Assembly: GCA_029247405.1 (NCBI GenBank)
Contig: JAQWLH010000085.1
Span: 1 to 35,545, forward strand
DNA: 35,545 bases
Direction of reading: 5' to 3'
Origin: Mariniblastus sp.
GTDB taxonomy: Bacteria > Planctomycetota > Planctomycetia > Pirellulales > Pirellulaceae
Each line of letters begins with the position of its first letter. The first letter of the stretch is position 1. The notes below the pieces were generated by a model. The model worked only from the letters and a program-made list of their open reading frames with translations. It searched no databases and was not told the origin of the DNA. Both the position numbers and the translations under genes were made by a program. This document shows positions 17,199 to 25,844 of the stretch, one piece after another.

Positions 17199-20100
17199 CT
17201 AATCCACCCCAATGGTTGCCACTGACTCTTTTCTACCCACCGTTTTGAGTTCAATCGTCCGTCGATCGACTCGTTGTTGGTCGGTGCCAAAGCCACGATA
17301 AATCGTCAAGTGGACTTTGTTCCGCAATTCAGTTCGGTTTTGACCATTAGCAAAGTACTTCACCTTGACGTCGTACTTACCTTGAGGTGCCTCGACATTA
17401 AAGTACATCTCTGGGCCGAAGCCGGTTGTGATGTCAGAGGTGATCTGGCCGTTTGAACGTGTCCGCTTGTTTTCGTAACTGCACTCTTCTCCCGACGGCT
17501 CAACAACATGAAGATCAACGTCAGTCTGGTCAGTGTTCCACATCATGGTGATCACGACATCAGCCGCTGTAAACTTCATGGTTTTCCGCATCGTCTCCAA
17601 GCGTGCTTTCGCAAAATCTTTAGCTGATGAATCCATCTCGCCGCTGACAATTTTCCGCAACAGATACATATACTCAGCTGAAACGATGTCCTTGAATTCT
17701 GTTCCCTGACGCTGAAAATCCGCCCCCAGAGCAACCTCATAATAAACAATCGCCATGTCAGCCTGACCCAACTGTGTCAAACACTGCCCCAACGCTGGAT
17801 AGACACTGCCCTGAAATGGGCGCGCTTTAGCAATCCCCTGAAGTAAGTGATATGCCTGAGCGGGCCGATCCAATTCCATCGCAGTAAACGCAACATCGCG
17901 AGCAATGACCAGATCACCGGGGTTTCGTTCAACGAGTGAACTAAAAACTTTGATTGCCTCATCAATCGATGTCGCACCACGGCGAGTGGCTTCGTTGGCA
18001 ATCTTGGCATAGTCAAGTCGTTCTGAAGTCAACACCTTAAGATAGTCTTCAGAAATCTGTTCTTTTTCAGTCAATCTACAATGGAGCGGCTTCGAAATCG
18101 CAACAACGTCTAGACTATCCATCGCCAGCTTTAAAGCGGTCGGCATCTTAAAACTCATTCCTGGCATCGTTTCAAGGCGATCAAGCCACGCTACCAATTG
18201 AGCTTTGGGATCGGACAATTCGTTAGCCGACTTTTCCAAAACCTCCAAGACAAGATCTTTGGCGACCTTGGACTTGATCACAAACAGATCTTCTTCAGGC
18301 TTAATCCCAAAACGGTCGTAGTCCTGTGCTGTTTCCAACATCAAAAGCGAGCAGGTATTGCCGGTGACGCGAAAGTGCCGAGCATATGAGGCCGCAACGT
18401 CGAACACTTTCGCGCCCAGACTCTCAAGCTGTCCGACCGCAACTTGGCCGTACAACCGCGAGGCAAGTTCAGACTCGACCCGCTTGATTGACTCCTGCGA
18501 AACTGAGATCACTTTCTCGTTTTCAGCTTGATTGAATTTCAGTTTGATCCCGCTATCAACGGTGCCTCGCCCCACTACCGTGATTGACTGACCGGGATAA
18601 ACCCATTGCACTCGGCCAGCGGTCATGGTGTCCGTTGCCCCGGTGGCCGTCATGGTGTCAAGTCTCCAAGGCCGCTGGCGATGGGCCATTGACGCCGATC
18701 TAATTTCACTTTCGGTGGTGACACTGAAAACGGCACCGCCGGAATGTCCCGTTAGAAAACGCAAGCCAGCAATTGACGTTCCTGTTAGTCCAGTTTGATA
18801 GGCAAACATGCTGCCGAGTTGATGGTCTTCGAGCAGGCGCCCCATCAGGCGAAGATTGGTTTCGCCCCAAGTTGCGACTCCATCACTGAGCAAAAACAAA
18901 TCGGGTTTTTGGTTGGCCACCTTTGATTTCACATCCTGGGGAGATTCATAAACCCAAGTCGTTTGAGTGATTGTTTCAATCGCCCCGTAGAGATCGGTAG
19001 CTCCTTCGAGCGTTAAACCCCCGCAAACCTGCATCAGTTTTTCAACATTCTCTTCCGAATTGGGAACATAGCCATCCTGCCAAAAGTGCCCATCGACATT
19101 AAAGAACAGGACATTGAAATGCTTCAGCGAATCACGATTATTGGTCAAAGTGGATCGCAACAAATCAAGCCAAACATTGAACTTGTCCGGCTGACTACTT
19201 AACGAAGTATCGACCATGAAAATCGCAACAGGACTTCCCACAACTTTTTCGGTTGGCAATTCAGGTTTGAGCTGAAGTGCCCAGAAATCGCCTTCCTTCT
19301 CGTCGGAGGAGTGCAAGAGAACTTCTGGGACCTTCTTGCCCTGAGGTTGGGCAATGAGCTGGATCCCGTCTTCCTGTTTGCCGTGAAAACGAAAGCGTTT
19401 CTGAATTGTGCCTTTGGCCCGGTTTTCAACGGGATCAGCATTAGGCTGGATTCGGTACTCAAAACCATCGACGGGCTGAACATTCAAATCAATCTGACAT
19501 TGTCCAGTTTGCTCCGGCAAATCAAGCTCGTAAGCCCAGCCTTGATCAATTCTGGTCAAGTTCACATCATACCCGATCACAATTCGATGCAGCTTGTGGG
19601 GTGCCAACGGAAAAACTCGGGCGTTAAAAACTCCCGCCCCCGACCATTCGACAAGAGCGGGGTCAATTTTTCGTCGAACCGTTTCCCGATATGCGTGTGC
19701 CGCTTTTTCGCGCGGGACCATTTTTGCTTCTTTGACGTTGACCCATGACTCGTCCCGAGCCTTGCGAACCGCATCTGCCCCGAGGGAGACAAATTGAGTT
19801 CCCTCTTCAAGAAATTCAGCTTTGGCCAATCTCCCCTTCGGCTCGAGGTTGTACGCACTTTCGCCAAACGCAAAATAATATAACGACGCATCGTCCGGTA
19901 GACGAAGCTTAAAGTTACCTTCAAGCTGTTCGTCGCGATTGTTGTAGTAAAAGTAATCCAACAAGACACGCGCTCGGAATCCGTCGACCTGAACATTGAC
20001 TTGCATTCCGGTTAAATCGAGTTCATCTTTATCACCCACCATCAACCGAGTTGTGTTTGGAATCGCTTTTACCCGCTTCCATGTCTGTACGCGACGTGAC

Positions 20101-21260
20101 TTTTTGACTCCATCTTGCTTTCTTTTGCTTAAGGCGAGGCTATCATTTTCACCCTGTTTTTTCATCGGCTCGGCAGCTTGTAAAGGCATCCCTTCCTCGT
20201 TTGCATTTTCTTCAAGCCTCTCCCCCTCGGCTAATTCAAAGGTCTTTTCTTCCCCTCCCTCTTCACCACCCAAGTCCTGCAGATCTTGGCCTGTCGCAAT
20301 GGGAGATGGTAGTTTTGACATTTCCTTGTTTTCTAGGGAACGGGATGCCTGCTGAGGGTCATTCATGATTTGCAATTGATCGACAACCGCTGCGCCCGGT
20401 GCAATTTCAAACGCATCATCTCGTTGAGGTTTGGCGGATTGCATCGCACCACCTAACCCACCACCACCGCCTCCCCCAATCGCCCTACTTCTTGACTGTT
20501 GACTAGCCTCTATAGGTGAATTGCCAATATCGTTCTGCTCTATCTTATCGAGCGAACTCTCAGCGCCAAATCTGCTGTCTTCTAATTGCAATTCCGATTT
20601 ACCAGCAGCCGCGTACCAGCCACCAACATTCGCCGGGGCAGGCATATCACCGTCTAAAGCATTGGGATAACGTGCGCTCGGTAAGCCTGTTTCTTCTCCC
20701 GCCGCCGCACCAGGAGCATGAATCGGTGGCGGAACAGGCAGGTCACGACGTTGATTGGCAAAACCATCAACCTGAACTCCACCAACAGCCAACTCCGTTT
20801 CTGCTTTTATCCGACGAAGCTCAGCCGAACTCATCGTTTCTGCTCGGTCTACCTTGGCGACCAGACCATCTTCGAGGACGATATCTTTCAAATACCAACC
20901 GCCCCCCACAAGCAAACCAAGCAGGCTTGCCGCCAGCACGATCCGCAACCAAGGTCGGCTTGATCGAGTTGCCGACTGGTCTGAGCCCAAGACGACAGAC
21001 TCTCGGGGTCTTAAATCTACGTTCGAATCAATCTCAGCTCGCGCCAACTCGGTCTTTTGCTCATCCAGAAGCGCCCAAGGTGACTCTGAGGCATAAGCCA
21101 CTCCCAACAACCCAATCATCTGACGAATCTCGCTGACTGCGATTTCTAAATCTGGGGAGTTGGTAATCGCTTCTTGAATCTGGGCGCTCTCAAGTTCGCC
21201 AAGTTCACCGAGCAGAAACGCGGTTAGTCGAGGATCGTCGTTTTCAATTATGGGTTTCAT
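17199..21260 (-). CDS. Anti-sigma-like / VIT / VWA / DUF2135 membrane protein
   Basis: Large fusion protein, 1353 residues, probably the partner of the ECF sigma factor just upstream. Order: anti-sigma-like N-terminus (DPRLTAFLLGELGELE, 9-24, then a helical stretch to about 75); one membrane helix (104-124); a long disordered linker with a seven-Gly run near 262-268 and acidic stretches; VIT domain about 395-560; VWA domain about 675-850 with metal-site residues Asp684, Ser686, Ser688 (VDTSLSS), Thr755-Asp756 and Asp793 (LSDGVATWGE); a TPR-like region; and DUF2135 near the C-terminus (NTDQTDVDLHVVEPSGEE). ATG 21260 with AAGG 7 bases upstream is preferred over TTG 21266. The VIT/VWA part should lie outside the membrane, so an external signal could control sigma release; this is inference. 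Confidence 0.88.
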   Translation of the reverse strand: MKPIIENDDPRLTAFLLGELGELESAQIQEAITNSPDLEIAVSEIRQMIGLLGVAYASESPWALLDEQKTELARAEIDSNVDLRPRESVVLGSDQSATRSSRPWLRIVLAASLLGLLVGGGWYLKDIVLEDGLVAKVDRAETMSSAELRRIKAETELAVGGVQVDGFANQRRDLPVPPPIHAPGAAAGEETGLPSARYPNALDGDMPAPANVGGWYAAAGKSELQLEDSRFGAESSLDKIEQNDIGNSPIEASQQSRSRAIGGGGGGGLGGAMQSAKPQRDDAFEIAPGAAVVDQLQIMNDPQQASRSLENKEMSKLPSPIATGQDLQDLGGEEGGEEKTFELAEGERLEENANEEGMPLQAAEPMKKQGENDSLALSKRKQDGVKKSRRVQTWKRVKAIPNTTRLMVGDKDELDLTGMQVNVQVDGFRARVLLDYFYYNNRDEQLEGNFKLRLPDDASLYYFAFGESAYNLEPKGRLAKAEFLEEGTQFVSLGADAVRKARDESWVNVKEAKMVPREKAAHAYRETVRRKIDPALVEWSGAGVFNARVFPLAPHKLHRIVIGYDVNLTRIDQGWAYELDLPEQTGQCQIDLNVQPVDGFEYRIQPNADPVENRAKGTIQKRFRFHGKQEDGIQLIAQPQGKKVPEVLLHSSDEKEGDFWALQLKPELPTEKVVGSPVAIFMVDTSLSSQPDKFNVWLDLLRSTLTNNRDSLKHFNVLFFNVDGHFWQDGYVPNSEENVEKLMQVCGGLTLEGATDLYGAIETITQTTWVYESPQDVKSKVANQKPDLFLLSDGVATWGETNLRLMGRLLEDHQLGSMFAYQTGLTGTSIAGLRFLTGHSGGAVFSVTTESEIRSASMAHRQRPWRLDTMTATGATDTMTAGRVQWVYPGQSITVVGRGTVDSGIKLKFNQAENEKVISVSQESIKRVESELASRLYGQVAVGQLESLGAKVFDVAASYARHFRVTGNTCSLLMLETAQDYDRFGIKPEEDLFVIKSKVAKDLVLEVLEKSANELSDPKAQLVAWLDRLETMPGMSFKMPTALKLAMDSLDVVAISKPLHCRLTEKEQISEDYLKVLTSERLDYAKIANEATRRGATSIDEAIKVFSSLVERNPGDLVIARDVAFTAMELDRPAQAYHLLQGIAKARPFQGSVYPALGQCLTQLGQADMAIVYYEVALGADFQRQGTEFKDIVSAEYMYLLRKIVSGEMDSSAKDFAKARLETMRKTMKFTAADVVITMMWNTDQTDVDLHVVEPSGEECSYENKRTRSNGQITSDITTGFGPEMYFNVEAPQGKYDVKVKYFANGQNRTELRNKVHLTIYRGFGTDQQRVDRRTIELKTVGRKESVATIGVD

Positions 21261-21374
21261 AGTCAAACCTTGGAGTGGTTTTGATCATTCAACGAGGAGG
21301 CTTTCGCAAAAACATCGTGATTCGTCTGAATCAGCCTCATTGCTCTTATAAAATTTTTGGTGTGACAAATTGTT

Positions 21375-21947
21375 CTACTGCTGAACCAAACGTTGACGGA
21401 GTTTCGAAATCGCGGTGTGTAAAATGAAGCCCACATTGGTACTGGAAAGTCCAGTGACCTCTGCAATCTCCTTGTAGCTAAGCCCGACATTGAATTTCAA
21501 GCGCAACACTTCTTGCTGCCGATCAGGCAAACGCCCGACCTGCTGTAATAAACCTGCAGCAGTTTCTGAACTTTCCAACCGGGCCGCCGGATTGACCGAC
21601 TCGTCAGATTGAGCGTCCAAGTGATCGGTTAGTTGATTTTCGGGTGCCAGCTTCATTCGGCGCTCCTTGCGGCAAACATCAATTGCTCGATTTCGACAAA
21701 CCGTAAACAACCACTGAGCCAACCGTGGACGAAGCTCTTCATTCGGATGGCGACAGAGTTGCAAGAAAGTGTCTTGAACTATATCTCGAGCTGTTTCCAA
21801 ATCATGAACGAAGTGATTGGCATAGCGCAGCAACGAAGCTTCATGCTCGTCGATAGCATTCTTAATCCAATCCTGTGTCCATTGGTGGGAGGCCCCATCA
21901 TCGCCCTCAGAACCCTCTGGCACTGCTGGCCTGATTTCTTCGTTCAT
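21375..21947 (-). CDS. ECF-type RNA polymerase sigma factor
   Basis: Sigma-70 family factor of the extracytoplasmic-function class, 190 residues from ATG 21947. Region 2: SLLRYANHFVHDLETARDIV then QDTFLQL and WLFTVCRNRAIDVCRKERR (core-binding and -10 recognition); region 4: RLPDRQQEVLRLKFNVGLSY then KEIAEVTGLSSTNVGFILHT (helix-turn-helix for -35). A linker of about 35 acidic residues separates them. The frame is open to a TTG at 21995, but the ATG has GGA at a proper distance. The next gene on the strand (about 115 bases on) has an anti-sigma-like N-terminus, the usual sigma/anti-sigma arrangement. Confidence 0.93.
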   Translation of the reverse strand: MNEEIRPAVPEGSEGDDGASHQWTQDWIKNAIDEHEASLLRYANHFVHDLETARDIVQDTFLQLCRHPNEELRPRLAQWLFTVCRNRAIDVCRKERRMKLAPENQLTDHLDAQSDESVNPAARLESSETAAGLLQQVGRLPDRQQEVLRLKFNVGLSYKEIAEVTGLSSTNVGFILHTAISKLRQRLVQQ

Positions 21948-22492
21948 AGTTGTTCCGTGGATGATTCCCGATGAATCAGGGGTTACGCGGTTCAAAAGAG
22001 GAGACGAACCGCCCGAAACTTCATTAGAACGTTTTTTCGGGAATTGTTAAAATATCGAATAAACCAACGGTTCGATGACAAATCTCAAATCTCCGATCAT
22101 CCCCACAAGGCTTCGCCACCAGATCGTGCCTCTTCCCGCGCCGGGATCTGACTAGCTCAAGTGCTGGGAGCCTCACCGACCGGCAGCCTACGATTCAATT
22201 CAAAATGAAATCAATGGGTTTTACGGACTTGGTGTGTTCACTTATTTGGTCAGCTAAAATTCCAGAAACCGAACCAACGACCACATGTTGGTCGTTGGTA
22301 GGTCGTGCAATCCTCCCTTCGGCGACCCAAATCTTGATTGCTGCCGAGAAGTTGCTTGTCAGGATCAATTCAATCTCTGAGCAAAGTATTTGCTGGGAAA
22401 GTGATTCTTTCGACGTTAAAAACATGATATCGAAATTGTTTCTTTTTGAACATCTTCATCACACTTCCACACGTACCTTGAAGAGGCCGATC
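21948..22492. other. Divergent spacer between the sigma gene and the tandem membrane genes
   Basis: About 545 bases holding promoters in both directions. Its main feature is the perfect inverted repeat at 22273-22299. The frame of the following gene is open back to 22205, but that stretch lacks protein-like character and is treated as non-coding. A small TCCCG-CGC-CGGGA hairpin is near 22134. Confidence 0.5.
22273..22299. repeat. Perfect 11-bp inverted repeat in the divergent spacer
   Basis: ACCAACGACCA and TGGTCGTTGGT with a 5-base spacer CATGT. No T-run on either side, so it is not a standard terminator. It lies about 195 bases before the + strand gene and about 325 bases before the sigma gene; an operator is the simplest reading. 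Confidence 0.9.
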
Positions 22493-23416
22493 ATGTCCAC
22501 GCCAGAAGAACAAATTGAGTTCCTGAATGAGAAGCTCAATGAACTCGAAAATGAAAGCCGACGAATACTCCAGGCACTCAACTGGTCGAGCAAAGTTCGA
22601 TTAATTTTATCGGTCGCTTTGCTTTTTTTCGTCCTCATTACGGGCTTTCTGTTTTACAGCCTTTACGTCGACATCAAGACCAACCGAATTGCCGAAGTTC
22701 AACGGATCATCAATGAGAACCCGGAAGAGTTTTCAGAGCCATTGACTCGGCAAGTCATGGCTCTTGCCGAAGAGCAAGGACCCTTTGTAGTTGAAGCATT
22801 CCGAAAACAAGCTCAGGAAGATTCGGAGCTTTACCTCAGTGCGTTCGATCAGGAACGCAACACATTGATCTCAAGCATGCAAAACAAACTTGAAACCAAA
22901 CTCGCTGATTCCTATGCCGCGATGCTACTTGAGCAGGAGCAAATGCTGCGAGAAGAGTTCCCAGTTCTCAAGGATCCTGAAAAGCTCGCAAAGATTCGGG
23001 CGAATATGGAAAAGGTATATGACAAGATCGGCAAGCGATATTTTGTCGATTCATTACGTGACGAAATGGAAAACATTGCTGACAAACTTGACACCTTTCC
23101 GGTATCCACTCCCAAAGTCGACAATATCCCCATCGTCGAGCAAATTGCTTCGGAGATGCTGGAGTTAGTCCGATTGATGACGATCAACTCCGACAACTAC
23201 GTCGAACCCCCGAACGAGACAACCACTTCAAAACAAGTTGAATCCAGCGATGGACCTGCCAATGTTGACTTGGATTTGAAAAAAGAAAAAGGTAATTCCA
23301 TTAAGCCAATTAACTCGGTCGAAACAAACGATCTCGAAAATCCCGAGAAATCTGACAAGCCAGAGGCGACCGATGAAAAAGATGATTCCAGTGGATCCGC
23401 GGAGGACAAGAAGTAA
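22493..23416 (+). CDS. Single-pass helical membrane protein (first of a tandem pair)
   Basis: Not recognised. 307 residues from ATG 22493, which has AGAGG 6 bases upstream. An N-terminal coiled coil (about 4-28), one membrane helix (about 36-57, RLILSVALLFFVLITGF), then a long, charged, helical extracytoplasmic part (about 60-230) and an acidic Asn/Ser/Asp/Lys-rich low-complexity tail (about 232-307). The same plan, with a similar short pre-helix coil and a long helical part, is seen in the next gene, suggesting tandem duplication and divergence. Expected topology: N-terminus in, helical body out. Confidence 0.8.
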   Translation: MSTPEEQIEFLNEKLNELENESRRILQALNWSSKVRLILSVALLFFVLITGFLFYSLYVDIKTNRIAEVQRIINENPEEFSEPLTRQVMALAEEQGPFVVEAFRKQAQEDSELYLSAFDQERNTLISSMQNKLETKLADSYAAMLLEQEQMLREEFPVLKDPEKLAKIRANMEKVYDKIGKRYFVDSLRDEMENIADKLDTFPVSTPKVDNIPIVEQIASEMLELVRLMTINSDNYVEPPNETTTSKQVESSDGPANVDLDLKKEKGNSIKPINSVETNDLENPEKSDKPEATDEKDDSSGSAEDKK

Positions 23417-23477
23417 ACCACCGAACCCTACTTAAGTTAAATCCACCAGAACAAATCATCAAATAAAAGAGATAGCC

Positions 23478-24161
23478 ATGAGTGCAACACCATCATCAAC
23501 CCATACTCAAGAACGAATCGCTTTACTCACCAAGGAACTTGCTTCCAAGCGCCGATCTACCAATTGGGGCAGTAACTTAACGCTGATCGTTGGAATGATC
23601 GCAATCCTGCTTTTATGTGGGTACTTTGGGTACGGATACTATATGTTCAACGACATCACCAACCCCAAGACCATCGTGGCTTCGGCCAAGTCCTATGTCG
23701 AAGACCTTTCCATCGAAGCCAGAAAGACTGCAGGTGAAGAAGTCAGAAAATCCGCTCCGATCTGGGCAAAACAGGCCAGTCTTGAGCTTGTGGCCAATAT
23801 GCCCGAGATCCGAAAAAAGGCCGAGACGACCCTTCAGCAGTATTTTGACGAACAACTAAGTCGGACCAAAGATTTGACGCGCAGTGAGTTCGCCAAAATC
23901 GTCCAAGCCAATCGAGAAGACTTTGAGGAGGCAATTAACATCATCGTTGAGGAAAACAAATCTGATGAATTCGTTGCCAAAGTCATGCCGATTATCGAGC
24001 AACAATACGCCACCGATATGAAAGGGCAAATCAATGATGTGCTTGGTGGCCTGCAATTCATTAATGGCCAACTTGACACATTAGCCGCTGGGAAGGATCT
24101 AAATCCAATCCAACAGAAACAAAGATATATCCTTGGACTAACACGCTTGGTTCGCCAGTGA
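23478..24161 (+). CDS. Single-pass helical membrane protein (second of a tandem pair)
   Basis: Not recognised. 227 residues: polar start, short coil QERIALLTKELASKRR (11-26), one membrane helix (about 33-55, NLTLIVGMIAILLLCGYFGY), then a helical, charged extracytoplasmic part with KSAPIWAKQASLELVANMPE. AGAGATAG lies just before ATG 23478. 61 bases after the first gene of the pair and before a strong terminator, so the two form one operon. It lacks the acidic tail of its neighbour. Confidence 0.82.
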   Translation: MSATPSSTHTQERIALLTKELASKRRSTNWGSNLTLIVGMIAILLLCGYFGYGYYMFNDITNPKTIVASAKSYVEDLSIEARKTAGEEVRKSAPIWAKQASLELVANMPEIRKKAETTLQQYFDEQLSRTKDLTRSEFAKIVQANREDFEEAINIIVEENKSDEFVAKVMPIIEQQYATDMKGQINDVLGGLQFINGQLDTLAAGKDLNPIQQKQRYILGLTRLVRQ

Positions 24162-24202
24162 TCTCTGGCGAACAATCGCAAGCTTTAAAAGACTGATATC
24201 GG

Positions 24203-24236
24203 GCACAGCTAAGCTCAAGCTTGGCTGTGCTTTTTT
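24203..24236 (+). terminator. Rho-independent terminator after the tandem pair
   Basis: GCACAGC-T-AAGC / GCTT-G-GCTGTGC stem with TCAA loop, followed by six T. About 40 bases past the stop at 24161. Confidence 0.93.
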
Positions 24237-24250
24237 CTGCCCAGTGGAAA

Positions 24251-25222
24251 CTACGTGGCTCGATACTTCTTCGGCAAAAAGGAGGTCACCCCAAACACGA
24301 TGAGGGCAGCGATACTGCACAACACTACGGCCAATCCGAGGATTGCAAACAAAGGACCCATCGTTCGCAGCATGACATTCGCCATCCCCTGCGAGTCGAC
24401 TCCTGCAATCGCCAGAATCAAGACGCCTGAGAGAAGCAGCCCACCAAAAATAAACGCACCATTCGATGCACCTTCATAGTCGCTTGGACTCGGTGCCATA
24501 TGAGTTCCGACGCAAAGCACCAAGTAAATGAACACCCAAAAGCGAGGGGTGACCAAGTTTCGAAAATTAATCACTTCACCAAAGACAGCCGTCACGATTC
24601 CAAACGATTTTTGCAACAGGCTACCCTCGGCATCTTGTCCGGTAAGCTCAATCGCTCCTCGCGCGGCGTCCGGATAAAACATCCAGAGCAAAACAGCCAA
24701 AACAATTGAACCGCCGATCAACGGCGCGATGCCGATAAATAAGTTACCGACTCGCTGAAAACGGTTGCGTGGATCAAATGTGTGAAGCACATATCCAAGG
24801 CGTCCCGATTTCTGATCCGGCTCAAACAGAGCAATCTCTTTGATTTCGTGCCGAAAGACCCAACACATCAGCGCGTGGCTCAGTTCGTGAATCGGCGTAC
24901 CTAACCACCCAGTCCACAGCACACTCTTCCATCCAAACCGCCTTGCCAGCCGACCTTCGGTAATTTTTTCAAGCCAATGAATGATGAAGGCAAACGCCAC
25001 GAAAGGTGCCAGCGCGACAAACAGAAGCTTGATTGCTTCAAGCAGGATCGAGCCGACGCCTGCAATCAGAACGGAATTCTCTGACAAGACGCCCATTTCG
25101 AGCACATCATCCATCATGTTTATCGCATCAATATTCAGCAAAGTCTTCTCACTGGAATTCAAAAACCGCGATAGTCCACCGAAATACACGCCGCACAGTC
25201 TATCAAGTATTCGCCGACTCAT
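24251..25222 (-). CDS. Polytopic membrane protein with HExxH motif (M50-like)
   Basis: Probable membrane zinc metallopeptidase or a relative of M50-type families. About 323 residues with hydrophobic segments near 50-83, 105-123, 160-180, 225-245, 260-285 and 300-318. HELSH at 112-116 within GTPIHELSHALMCWVF is the metal-binding signature next to a membrane helix; KSGRLGYVLHTFDPRNRF follows. A second metal ligand (an NxxPxxxxDG-type site) was not found, so activity is unsure. Start unclear: ATG 25222 is taken, 25117 and 25096 are alternatives, and the frame opens back to 25363. Ends convergently with the tandem-pair terminator. Confidence 0.7.
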   Translation of the reverse strand: MSRRILDRLCGVYFGGLSRFLNSSEKTLLNIDAINMMDDVLEMGVLSENSVLIAGVGSILLEAIKLLFVALAPFVAFAFIIHWLEKITEGRLARRFGWKSVLWTGWLGTPIHELSHALMCWVFRHEIKEIALFEPDQKSGRLGYVLHTFDPRNRFQRVGNLFIGIAPLIGGSIVLAVLLWMFYPDAARGAIELTGQDAEGSLLQKSFGIVTAVFGEVINFRNLVTPRFWVFIYLVLCVGTHMAPSPSDYEGASNGAFIFGGLLLSGVLILAIAGVDSQGMANVMLRTMGPLFAILGLAVVLCSIAALIVFGVTSFLPKKYRAT

Positions 25223-25345
25223 TGACAGGCTAGCGAGGCAACCTAACGTCAAATTCACCCGCTTGGACTCTGTTGTAGCAACCCAACGTTTGTTAGTTTT
25301 AGTCGTTCCAACCGGCGCCGACGAGACCCATCCACCCAACCCATC

Positions 25346-25774
25346 ATGAATCAACCACGCCAACTACAACGAAGTGAACTAAAACCGGGCGAAGTCCTCT
25401 GTGATTATTGCACCGCCAAGTGCTGTCGTTACTTTTCTCTGGCAATCGACCGGCCAGAATCGGCCGCCGATTTTGATTATATGCGATGGTACTTGCTGCA
25501 TGAGTTTGCCAGCGTTTTCACCGAAGGTAACGACTGGTTTATCCTGGTGCACACCCAATGCAAGCACCTTCTCGAAGATAACCGATGTGGAATTTATGAA
25601 ACACGCCCCAAAATTTGTCGGGACTACACCACTCAAAACTGCGAATATGAAGACACCTACACTTTCGATCGTTACTTTGAAACGGGCGAACAAATTCAAG
25701 AATATTCCAACGCACATTTTAATACGCCAGAAACATTCCGGACCGCCAAGCCCGGACTGCCAATCGTGAATTAG
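25346..25774 (+). CDS. YkgJ-type cysteine-cluster protein
   Basis: Member of the YkgJ family (putative Zn/Fe-chelating domain). 142 residues. Eight Cys visible: C19, C22, C26, C27 (CDYCTAKCC), C72, C81, C91 in RPKICRDY and C99, the family pattern CxxCxxxCC...C...C...RPxxCR. Expected to bind a metal or an Fe-S cluster; the cellular role is not known. Divergent from the HExxH membrane gene and followed after about 70 bases by hisS, with which it may share a transcript. Confidence 0.88.
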   Translation: MNQPRQLQRSELKPGEVLCDYCTAKCCRYFSLAIDRPESAADFDYMRWYLLHEFASVFTEGNDWFILVHTQCKHLLEDNRCGIYETRPKICRDYTTQNCEYEDTYTFDRYFETGEQIQEYSNAHFNTPETFRTAKPGLPIVN

Positions 25775-25844
25775 TTTTGACTCAGCCTCAAACCGCCAGA
25801 CTCACACAAACTCGAATCAACGCCACGTTAAACCCAAACATGCC

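Noticed and set aside
20516-21136. 206-codon + strand frame opposite the VIT/VWA gene
   Set aside because: Shadow of the linker region of the real gene; Gln/His/Pro-rich composition typical of an antisense frame.
22205-22492. 96-codon upstream extension of the first tandem membrane gene
   Set aside because: Composition is not protein-like, it spans the inverted repeat, and the ATG at 22493 has a good ribosome binding site.
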